16,706 nt of DNA from an uncultured Clostridia bacterium. GTDB taxonomy: Bacteria > Bacillota > Clostridia > Christensenellales > Borkfalkiaceae. The stretch covers positions 1 through 16,706 of the forward strand of contig CAKQEE010000008.1 in NCBI GenBank assembly GCA_934230055.1, in the 5' to 3' direction. The position numbers and the translations under genes were made by a program. The notes below the pieces were generated by a model. It had not been told where the DNA came from and searched no databases. It was given only the letters and a program-made list of their open reading frames with translations. Every line of letters begins with the position of its first letter. The first letter of the stretch is position 1. Of the stretch, positions 8,181 to 14,667 are shown in pieces.

Positions 8181-9133
8181 ACGAAAAATACAAAGGGCTT
8201 GAAATGCGTAAGGTATACGGCGATACCTTGATTAAATTAGCCGAAAAGAACGACAAAATAACGGTTATCGACTGCGATTTGAGTTTGTCTATGGGAACGA
8301 AGGAATTTTACGGAAAGTTCCCCGAAAGAGCGTTCAATTTAGGTATACAGGAAGCAAACGCCTGCTGCGTGGCTGCGGGGCTTTCCACGGAAGGCTTCGT
8401 TCCGTTCGTGCATACGCTTGCGGTGTTCGCTTCGAGAAGAATATGCGATCAGATATTTTTGTCTTGCAGCTACGCGGGCAGGAACGTGAAGATAATCGGC
8501 GGCGATTCGGGAATCTGCGCGACTATGAACGGCGGCACGCATATGGCATTCGAGGATATAGGCGTTTTAAGGTCTATCCCCGAAATCACGATAGTAGAAC
8601 CCACGGATAACGCGATGCTCGCAAAGCTTTTGCCGATTATCGCGGAAACCTACGGCGTATTCTATATGAGATACCCGAGAAGAATGACCGTTTCCGTTTA
8701 CGACGACGATGAAAGCTTCGAGATAGGCAAGGCGAAGCTCCTTAAAGACGGCACGGACCTTACAATAATTGCAAGCGGCATAACCGTGTCGGAAGCTCTT
8801 TCGGCGGCGGAAACGCTCGGAAAAGAAGGGATAAGCGCAAGAGTCGTGGATATGTTCACGATAAAGCCGATAGATAAAGAAGAAATTATCCGCTCCGCGG
8901 AAAAAACGGGCGCGATTCTGACCGTCGAAAACCATAACGTAATCGGCGGGTTAGGCTCGGCGGTAAGCGAGGTCGTTGCGGAAAACTGCCCCGTTCCTAT
9001 GAAGAGAATGGGAGTCGGCGAAGAGTTCGGCGAGGTCGGCACACAGGACTACCTTGCAAAAAGATATAAGCTTACCGCGGAATACATTTGCGAGGAAAGC
9101 AGAAAGCTTTTGGCGAAGAAGGCGGCAAAATGA
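8174..9133 (+). CDS. Transketolase, C-terminal (pyrimidine-binding) subunit
   Basis: This 319-residue partner of the preceding subunit carries the pyrimidine-binding domain (roughly residues 8-170) and the C-terminal transketolase domain (roughly 185-310). IQEANA contains E60, the position of the conserved glutamate that activates thiamine diphosphate. GGDSGICATMNGGTHMAFED and IVEPTDNAM are typical of split transketolases and related DXS-like pairs. KRMGVGEEFGEVGTQDYLAK is the usual C-terminal signature. The ATG at 8174 lies inside the last codons of the N-terminal subunit, so equal amounts of the two subunits are likely made by coupled translation. The reaction is ketol transfer between phosphorylated ketose donor and aldose acceptor. 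The donor here is not identifiable from sequence. DXS is unlikely because the N-subunit matches split transketolases and no isoprenoid genes are nearby. Confidence 0.95.
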   Translation: MVNEKYKGLEMRKVYGDTLIKLAEKNDKITVIDCDLSLSMGTKEFYGKFPERAFNLGIQEANACCVAAGLSTEGFVPFVHTLAVFASRRICDQIFLSCSYAGRNVKIIGGDSGICATMNGGTHMAFEDIGVLRSIPEITIVEPTDNAMLAKLLPIIAETYGVFYMRYPRRMTVSVYDDDESFEIGKAKLLKDGTDLTIIASGITVSEALSAAETLGKEGISARVVDMFTIKPIDKEEIIRSAEKTGAILTVENHNVIGGLGSAVSEVVAENCPVPMKRMGVGEEFGEVGTQDYLAKRYKLTAEYICEESRKLLAKKAAK

Positions 9134-9735
9134 AAACCGCAAAGGATAAATACGTTGTTTTAGGCTCGGATCTCGCGGGCTATCCGCTTAAATGCGCGGT
9201 AGCGGAGCATCTGGAAAAAGAGGGTTATAAAATAACCGACCTCGGCGTTACCGATCCGAATTACGAAGATCCCGAAATGATGTTTCAGCGGGTAGGCTTC
9301 CGCGTGGGAAGCAAAATTTCCGATGGCGAATTCGAGAAAGGACTGCTCTTTTGCGGCACGGGTATGGGAATACATATCGCGGCAAGCAAATGCCCCGGCG
9401 TTATAGCGGGGGTCGTGGAGAGCGTGCCTGCGGGCGAGCGGGCGGTTATCGCGAACGGGGTGAATGTTCTCGCAATGGGCGCGTTTTACGTCGCGCCGCG
9501 TATGGGCTGCGAAATCGCAGATAAATTTTTGGAAGGCTCGCTCGGCAAGGGCTATGAAAATTTCAGAAATTTCTACGATTTTCATAAGCTCGCGCTTGAC
9601 GAAATAAACGCTTTCGATTACGCAGAGTATAAGAAAAACGGATTCAGAAACGAGCATCTCGGCGAGGTGTATATAAGAAGCGAAGGTCCGCTCGGCAGAG
9701 TGAAAACGGGCGGTAAAAACAGGATAAGTCAATAG
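9130..9735 (+). CDS. RpiB/LacAB-family sugar-phosphate isomerase, atypical
   Basis: I chose ATG 9130 (201 residues), which overlaps the transketolase TGA as ATGA. A TTG at 9088 would add 14 residues that overlap the upstream gene and match nothing in the family. The fold signature is clear: VVLGSDLAGYPLK near the start and LLFCGTGMGIHIAASK with Cys75, the usual catalytic cysteine followed by the phosphate loop. However, the family's GSDHAG histidine is Leu15, and the HNDAN histidine position is Ala108 (ANGVNVLAMG). The protein also has about 50 extra residues at its C-terminus compared with a 145-150-residue RpiB. RpiB-type enzymes for tetrulose phosphates (EryI/LerI/DerI) also depart from these histidines, as far as I recall. 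So a branched or four-carbon sugar phosphate may be the substrate rather than ribose 5-phosphate. This is inference. Confidence 0.86.
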   Translation: MKTAKDKYVVLGSDLAGYPLKCAVAEHLEKEGYKITDLGVTDPNYEDPEMMFQRVGFRVGSKISDGEFEKGLLFCGTGMGIHIAASKCPGVIAGVVESVPAGERAVIANGVNVLAMGAFYVAPRMGCEIADKFLEGSLGKGYENFRNFYDFHKLALDEINAFDYAEYKKNGFRNEHLGEVYIRSEGPLGRVKTGGKNRISQ

Positions 9736-9838
9736 TTTGCCGAAAAAGCAGACCTTTGAGACAAAGCCCGCAAGGGTGCGGATATTTTGCGAACGGGCAA
9801 AGTGTTCGTTTCTTACGGATAATATTTAAGGAGAAATT
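9736..9838 (+). promoter_or_regulatory. Longest intergenic gap, with three short inverted repeats
   Basis: This 103-nt gap separates the isomerase gene from the oxidase gene. It contains three consecutive perfect five-base inverted repeats: CTTTG/CAAAG at 9754-9766, CCGCA/TGCGG at 9768-9781 and CGAAC/GTTCG at 9790-9808. Competing pairings exist, for example GCCCG 9766-9770 with CGGGC 9794-9798. No T-run follows, so a standard intrinsic terminator is not supported, and I see no convincing -35/-10 pair. An RNA-processing, attenuation or operator role is possible but unproven. The stems are short enough to be chance. Confidence 0.3.
9828..9833 (+). promoter_or_regulatory. Ribosome binding site AAGGAG of the FAD dehydrogenase
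   Basis: AAGGAG lies 5 nt before the ATG at 9839. It is a strong independent initiation site after the long gap, unlike the coupled starts of the preceding genes. Confidence 0.8.
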
Positions 9839-11263
9839 ATGAACGAATTTTTACAGACTCAAATTCTTACCGAACTCGAAGACGCGGTCGGCGAAGAGAA
9901 CTGTTCTATAAAGGAAATAGACAAGGTAACGCACAGCGTGGATTATTTCTGGCTGTCGCGTATGTGGGCGGACAGAGGCAGAAAAATGCCCGAAGCCGAT
10001 TTTATCGTAAGTCCCCGAAACGCGCAGGAAACCTCCAAGGTTCTTAAAATAGCGAATTACTATAAAATTCCCGTAACGACGTGGGGTGGCGGCGGCGGAA
10101 CGCAAGGCGGCGCGATACCCGTTGCGGGCGGAATACTTCTCGATACCAAGAGAATGAATAAAATTTACGAAGTCAACGAAGAGTCTATGTACATAGAATG
10201 CGGCGCGGGCGCGATATATAAGCACGTCGAATGGGCGGCTAATGAAAAGGGCTACGCGACTATGCACTATCCTTCGTCTCTTACCTGTTCCACGGTGGGC
10301 GGCTTTCTCGCGCACAGGGGGATAGGCGTCGTTTCCACGAAGTACGGAAAGATAGACGATATGGTTCTCAAAATGGAAATAGTGCTTCCTAACGGGGATA
10401 TAATAGAAACCTCTTCCGCGCCGAAGCACGCCGCGGGTCCCGACCTTAATCAGATTTTTATCGGCAGCGAGGGAACTTTGGGAATAATAACCAAAGCGCA
10501 GATAAGAATATACGATCAGCCGGAGGTGAGAAGATTCAGGGGCTTTTTATTTAAGGATATGTCCTCCGCGTTCAAGGCTTCGAGAGAGATTTTGCAGAAG
10601 TTCAAGCCTTCCGTAATGAGACTTTACGACGAGGCGGAAACCGCTTCGCTTATAAAAAAGATAGTCGGCGTGGAAAAGCCAGGCGCGTTTATGAACGTGG
10701 CGTACGAGGGCGTTAAGGAGCTCGTGGACGTGGAAGAAAAGATTCTTCTCGATACCTTTAACAAATACGGCGCGGAGGATTTGGGCAGCGAGTACGGCGA
10801 AAAATGGTGGAAGGAAAAAATCACCTTCTTCTACCCCGGACATATGATGGACCTTCCGCAGATGTTCGGAACGATGGATACCATCGCGCCTTACGACAAG
10901 ATAGAAAAGATTTACCGCGAAATGAAAAAGGCGATAGAAACGAACTTCCCGAACGTGAAATTCATAGCTCACTTCTCGCACTGGTACGAATGGGGCTGTA
11001 TGGTTTACGACAGGTTTATAGTGGATAAAGAATTCGTTCCGCAAGACCCCGTAGAGGCGATGAAATTACACAATAAGATATGGACGCTCGGCGTGAGAAC
11101 GGCGATAGCGAACGGCGGCGTGGTAAACGACCACCACGGCGTGGGAATAAAGCTCGGCAGACTTATGAAGGAGCAATACGGTCCTGCGATGCAGGTCTTT
11201 GAAGGTCTTAAAAAATCGCTCGATCCGAACGGAATTATGAACCCGTTCAAATTAGGCTTGTAA
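9839..11263 (+). CDS. FAD-linked dehydrogenase (FAD_binding_4, GlcD/alkyl-DHAP-synthase-like)
   Basis: This 474-residue flavoprotein is of the VAO/PCMH type. The FAD domain runs from about residue 50 (PEADFIVSPRN) to 225, with the glycine-rich loop WGGGGGTQGG (82-91) and GSEGTLGIIT (from 209). The C-terminal FAD-oxidase domain contains NDHHGVG (H432, H433), where GlcD-type enzymes usually have a single HG and alkyl-dihydroxyacetone-phosphate synthase has an HHH motif. The middle segment IDDMVLKMEIVLPNGDII followed by AAGPDLNQ also resembles that synthase. Known relatives oxidise D-2-hydroxy acids such as glycolate, D-lactate or aldonates. The next gene encodes an iron-sulfur partner and an Etf lies three genes on, so electrons probably go to Etf rather than O2. 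The substrate is unknown; a sugar acid or polyol made in the pathway is my inference. No signal peptide, so cytoplasmic. Confidence 0.85.
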   Translation: MNEFLQTQILTELEDAVGEENCSIKEIDKVTHSVDYFWLSRMWADRGRKMPEADFIVSPRNAQETSKVLKIANYYKIPVTTWGGGGGTQGGAIPVAGGILLDTKRMNKIYEVNEESMYIECGAGAIYKHVEWAANEKGYATMHYPSSLTCSTVGGFLAHRGIGVVSTKYGKIDDMVLKMEIVLPNGDIIETSSAPKHAAGPDLNQIFIGSEGTLGIITKAQIRIYDQPEVRRFRGFLFKDMSSAFKASREILQKFKPSVMRLYDEAETASLIKKIVGVEKPGAFMNVAYEGVKELVDVEEKILLDTFNKYGAEDLGSEYGEKWWKEKITFFYPGHMMDLPQMFGTMDTIAPYDKIEKIYREMKKAIETNFPNVKFIAHFSHWYEWGCMVYDRFIVDKEFVPQDPVEAMKLHNKIWTLGVRTAIANGGVVNDHHGVGIKLGRLMKEQYGPAMQVFEGLKKSLDPNGIMNPFKLGL

Positions 11264-11275
11264 GGAGAAAAAACG

Positions 11276-12361
11276 ATGAACGTAACCGAAAAAGCAAGAA
11301 AAATTGCGGATAGTTGCAGATTCTGCTGGATGTGCAGACACGTTTGCCCGATAGGAAACGCCACGGGACAGGAAAGAAATACGGCAAGGGCGAGGGCGCT
11401 CGCGGTGTCGCTCGTAGTCCGCGGCGCGGAAAAAACCGAAGATATAATAGATAACGTTTACGAATGCTCGCTTTGCGGCGCGTGTACGAACAACTGCCTT
11501 ACGGGCTGGGATCCGAAGGTATTTATTCAGGAAGTGAAAACTGATGCTCTTCTTAACGGCGTGATACCCGCGTACATAAGCGAAATGCTCGAAAAATACG
11601 AAAGGACGGGCAACGTTTACGGTGCGAGCGCAGACGAAAAGGTTAAAAAGCTTTTCGGCGGCGTGAAAACGGATACGCTGTTGGTTTTGGGAAGCGACGC
11701 GATATATAAAAGCCCCGAAAGCGCGGTAAACGCGGCGGAACTGCTCAAAAAAGCGGGAGTAAAATTCACCGCGGAAGAAGCGGCGCAGGATACGGGCAGC
11801 GCGTTGTGGTTTCTGACGGGCAGAACGCAGGAAACGCTGGACGCGGCAAAGAACGCCGCCGAAAAATTCAACGCGTATAAAACCTTAATCGTTTACGATC
11901 CCGTAGATTTAAAGCTCATCAAGCACGAATATAAGGAATGGGGCGTAGAAGTAACCGCCGAAGTAAAGAGCTTTAACGAATATCTTTTAAGCCTTATCGA
12001 AGAGGGCGGGTTAAAGGTTAAAAACGGCGGAAAAGAGTATACTCTCCAAGATAACTACGCCTATGCCCGCGAGCTGGACGACGAAAAAACGGGTAGAGAA
12101 ATAATAGCGAAGGTCGGCTTAAACAAAGAAATGCTGCTGCGCGGCAAAGAAGCGAACTTTGCGGGCAGTCTTATTATGAACGAGTATATGCCTTCAGTGC
12201 AGAAAAGGGTGGCGGAGGATCGCTGGGTGAACGCGATAAATTCGGACTGCCGCACGCTTGTGACCGAAAATCCCGCGGAATACGAAATGTTGAAGCTCAC
12301 GAAGCCCGAAGGCTGCGACGTGAAAACGATAGAGCGGATAATAACGGAAAATCTTATTTAA
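11276..12361 (+). CDS. Two-[4Fe-4S] ferredoxin-domain protein with cysteine-less CCG-type domains (GlcF/HdrB-like)
   Basis: In this 361-residue protein the N-terminus carries two cluster motifs: C14-C17-C20-C24-P and C64-C67-C70-C74, as in glycolate-oxidase iron-sulfur subunits (GlcF). After residue 110 the protein follows the order of two CCG (HdrB-type) domains, but the expected cysteines are gone. In the first, CCG reads D172-T173-G174 and CPxC reads D208-P-V-D211. In the second, CCG reads F295-A296-G297 and CPxC reads N332-P-A-E335. Only C325 and C347 remain in this half. It should relay electrons from the adjacent flavin dehydrogenase through its two ferredoxin clusters, probably to Etf. 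The CCG half looks structural or has a new role. It follows the dehydrogenase by 12 nt with its own GGAG site. The family is secure; the loss of the CCG ligands is seen directly. Confidence 0.88.
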   Translation: MNVTEKARKIADSCRFCWMCRHVCPIGNATGQERNTARARALAVSLVVRGAEKTEDIIDNVYECSLCGACTNNCLTGWDPKVFIQEVKTDALLNGVIPAYISEMLEKYERTGNVYGASADEKVKKLFGGVKTDTLLVLGSDAIYKSPESAVNAAELLKKAGVKFTAEEAAQDTGSALWFLTGRTQETLDAAKNAAEKFNAYKTLIVYDPVDLKLIKHEYKEWGVEVTAEVKSFNEYLLSLIEEGGLKVKNGGKEYTLQDNYAYARELDDEKTGREIIAKVGLNKEMLLRGKEANFAGSLIMNEYMPSVQKRVAEDRWVNAINSDCRTLVTENPAEYEMLKLTKPEGCDVKTIERIITENLI

Positions 12362-12376
12362 GGAGACTTCGAGAAA

Positions 12377-13168
12377 ATGAATCTTAAAAAAAGTTATACG
12401 GAAAAATACGGCTACGAAAGGGTTATAACGGACAGAAACAGCCCGCTCGCTTACGCGGAAGCGGATATGCTTAAACTCCGCGCGGGAACGAGCATAAAAA
12501 TAGACGAAAAGGACAAGGAGTTCGCACTCGTGGTGCTTTACGGAAGCATAACGGTGACGGGTTCTGATTTTAGGTTTGAAAACGTCGGGAAAAGAAAGAC
12601 GGTGTTCGACGGCGCAGGAGAAGCGGTTTACGTCGGAAAGGACGAGAAATTTACCGTAACGGCGGTCGGCGGTGACGCGAAGGTGTGCGTTGCGAAAGCC
12701 CCCGCGACGAAGAAAATAAAAGCACAGGCGATGAGAACCGAGGATATAAAAATCAAAGAACTCGGCAAGGGCGCGTATACGAGAACGGCGGCGTTCAACG
12801 TTGCGGAAAACGCGGAAGCGAATCTCTTGTACATAGGCGAGTTCTGGGTGGAGGACGGCAAATGGGCAAGTTTTCCGCCGCATAAGCACGATATAGAGGA
12901 TATGCCGAACGAGGGCTTTTTGGACGAAATATACTATTTTGAATTCGATAAGCCGCAGGGCTTCGGCGTTCAGATGGTGTATAGCAAAGAAGGCGACTTA
13001 AACGAAGCGTATAAGGTGAAAACGGGCGATTTCGTGGAAATTCCGAAAGGCTATCATCCGTTTTCGGTCGCGCCCGGCTATAAAAACTACTGCCTTTGGA
13101 TTATGACGGGCAAGAACCGCGGAATATTCTGCACGACCGAAGAAGAGCATAAGTGGATGAACAAATAG
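12377..13168 (+). CDS. iolB: IolB-family (5-deoxy-glucuronate isomerase-like) cupin isomerase
   Basis: This 263-residue bicupin is of the KduI/IolB family. The C-terminal cupin has the metal site PPHKHD (H169, H171), E184 in LDEIYYFEF and H227 in KGYHPFSVAPGY, matching the His/His/Glu/His site. IolB converts 5-deoxy-D-glucuronate to 5-dehydro-2-deoxy-D-gluconate in myo-inositol breakdown, and KduI acts on related uronates. None of the other inositol genes (iolC, D, E, G, J) are in the window. The gene sits between the iron-sulfur subunit and an FGGY kinase, so it may isomerise another aldehyde-acid or aldose to a ketose for that kinase (inference). GGAG lies 11 nt before the ATG. Relative to usual IolB proteins (about 270 residues) the length is normal. 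The family call is firm, the substrate is not. Confidence 0.87.
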   Translation: MNLKKSYTEKYGYERVITDRNSPLAYAEADMLKLRAGTSIKIDEKDKEFALVVLYGSITVTGSDFRFENVGKRKTVFDGAGEAVYVGKDEKFTVTAVGGDAKVCVAKAPATKKIKAQAMRTEDIKIKELGKGAYTRTAAFNVAENAEANLLYIGEFWVEDGKWASFPPHKHDIEDMPNEGFLDEIYYFEFDKPQGFGVQMVYSKEGDLNEAYKVKTGDFVEIPKGYHPFSVAPGYKNYCLWIMTGKNRGIFCTTEEEHKWMNK

Positions 13169-13169
13169 T

Positions 13170-14633
13170 ATGCGATTCGTATTAGGCGTGGATTTCGGCG
13201 GCGGCGCGAGTAAAGCGACTCTTCTTTCCGAAAGGGGGGAGGTAGTTGCGACCGCCACGAGCGAATATAAAACGTACGCCGTCGGCGAAAACGGCAGGGA
13301 ACAGAACCCCGAGGATTGGTACGAAGCCACTAAAAAGAATATCCGCTCGGTGATAAAGAACGCAGACATAAAAGGCGGAGATATAGCCGCTTTATGCTTC
13401 GACGCCGCCACCCACACGGCGGTGCTGACGGACGAAAACGGCAAGCCCGCAGGCAATTCGGTTTACTGGACGGACACGCGCTCGGTAAAACAGAAAAAAT
13501 TTCTCGAAGAAAATTACGGCGAAGAAATTTTCCGTAAGTTCAAGCATAACGCCGACACTATCTGGACGTTGCCGCAGCTTATGTGGATAAAAGAAAACCG
13601 CCCCGAGCAATGGAAAAGGGTGAAACGCATCACCTTTGCGAAGGATTACGTTCGCGGTAAGTTTACGGGCGATTTCGTGACCGACTATATCGAAGCGGAA
13701 GGCAGTATGCTTTTCGACTACGACGAGAGAAAATGGGACGAAAAGTTTTTAGGACTTCTCGGCATTGACGAAAGCTATCTTCCGAAGACGGTAAAACCGC
13801 TCGACGTGGTCGGCGGCGTTAAAAAAGAAATAGCGGAAGAGTTCGGGTTTTCTCGCGATATAAAAGTAATTTGCGGCACGACGGACACGGCGGCGGAGGT
13901 TTTTGCGGCGGGCGGAATAAAAAAAGGTCAGACGACGCTTAAACTCGCGACTGCGGGCAGAATCTGCGTGGTAACGGATAAACTCGTTCCCGATAAGAAC
14001 GTAATAAATTATTCGCACATAAAAGAAGGCTTATATTACCCCGGCACGGCCACGAAATCGTGCGCCGCTTCGCTTAGGTGGTTTCGCGATACCTTCGGCG
14101 GCGACTACGCGGAATTCGGCGAGGAAGCGAAAAAAATTCCCGTCGGGTGCGACGGGCTTATCTTTCACCCGTATCTGAGCGGAGAGCTTACGCCTTACGC
14201 GAATCCTATGCTTAAAGGCAGCTTCATCGGCATAAGCAGTCTGCACACGAAAGCGCATTTCGTGCGGGCGGTTATGGAGGGCGTCGCGCTGTCTATGAAG
14301 GACTGCAAGGAATACCTGAATAACCTCGGCGTAAACCCCGAAAGCGCGTTTATTATAGGCGGCGGCGCAAAAAGCGACGTATGGACGGAAATCGTGTCCG
14401 ATTGTCTGCAATTAAGGCTTATAAAAACAAAGCATAACGACAGCTCGTTCGGTTCGGCGATGCTTGCGGGTATATCCGCGGGATTTTTTGAAAACGAAGA
14501 GAACGCATTGAAGAAATGCTCGGTGATTACGGGCGAAGTATTCCCGAACGCGGCGCGCGGCGAAAAGTACGAGAAAGCTTTCGTAAGGTATAAAAAAATT
14601 CAAAAGGCGTTGGAAGAAATATATAATTCTTAA
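13170..14633 (+). CDS. FGGY-family carbohydrate kinase (xylulokinase-like)
   Basis: This 487-residue cytoplasmic kinase transfers phosphate from ATP to a ketose or polyol. The N-terminal ATP loop reads VDFGGGASKATLL from V7, with GGGASK in place of the more usual GTxSxK. The substrate loop YWTDTR (99-104) and the catalytic Asp239 in CGTTDTAAEVFAAGG are present. The C-terminal GGGAKSDVW (from 397) matches FGGY_C, and DGLIFHPYLSGELTPYANP resembles xylulokinases. The ATG lies 1 nt after the IolB-like stop, and no Shine-Dalgarno site is evident, so coupling is likely. In context the product would be a phosphorylated ketose for the RpiB-like isomerase and split transketolase. Candidates include xylulose, apulose, a tetrulose or a keto-acid. 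Sequence alone does not choose between them. Confidence 0.9.
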   Translation: MRFVLGVDFGGGASKATLLSERGEVVATATSEYKTYAVGENGREQNPEDWYEATKKNIRSVIKNADIKGGDIAALCFDAATHTAVLTDENGKPAGNSVYWTDTRSVKQKKFLEENYGEEIFRKFKHNADTIWTLPQLMWIKENRPEQWKRVKRITFAKDYVRGKFTGDFVTDYIEAEGSMLFDYDERKWDEKFLGLLGIDESYLPKTVKPLDVVGGVKKEIAEEFGFSRDIKVICGTTDTAAEVFAAGGIKKGQTTLKLATAGRICVVTDKLVPDKNVINYSHIKEGLYYPGTATKSCAASLRWFRDTFGGDYAEFGEEAKKIPVGCDGLIFHPYLSGELTPYANPMLKGSFIGISSLHTKAHFVRAVMEGVALSMKDCKEYLNNLGVNPESAFIIGGGAKSDVWTEIVSDCLQLRLIKTKHNDSSFGSAMLAGISAGFFENEENALKKCSVITGEVFPNAARGEKYEKAFVRYKKIQKALEEIYNS

Positions 14634-14658
14634 AACGGCGATATATTTCTAAAAAAAA

Positions 14659-14667
14659 TGATATAAT
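14659..14667 (+). promoter_or_regulatory. Extended -10-like element overlapping the EtfBA start codon
   Basis: TGATATAAT is a perfect match to the extended -10 consensus, preceded by a run of eight A, but no recognisable -35 lies 16-18 nt upstream. Its last two bases are part of the start codon at 14666, so transcripts from it would begin inside the coding region. It may be chance in an A/T-rich spacer. No function is claimed. Confidence 0.15.

Noticed and set aside
9088..9129. Upstream TTG start for the RpiB-like gene
   Set aside because: It would add 14 residues unlike the family and deepen the overlap with the transketolase gene; ATG 9130 in an ATGA junction fits better.
7320..9133. DXS (1-deoxyxylulose-5-phosphate synthase) split in two
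   Set aside because: The N-subunit motifs (SGHVGG, LGQGIS) and length match split transketolase, and no isoprenoid genes are near.
9766..9798. Intrinsic terminator after the isomerase gene
   Set aside because: GCCCG/CGGGC could pair, but the stem is short, the loop long, and no T-run follows.
12194..12889. 231-residue open frame on the minus strand
   Set aside because: It spans the end of the iron-sulfur gene and the IolB-like gene, both well supported; it has no motif and no ribosome site.
12377..13168. myo-inositol catabolic operon
   Set aside because: Only an IolB-like gene is present; no dehydrogenase, dehydratase, hydrolase or aldolase of that pathway appears in the window.
14658..14666. 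ATG at 14658 as the Etf start
   Set aside because: It is followed at once by ATA and TAA; the frame is closed and differs from the EtfB frame.
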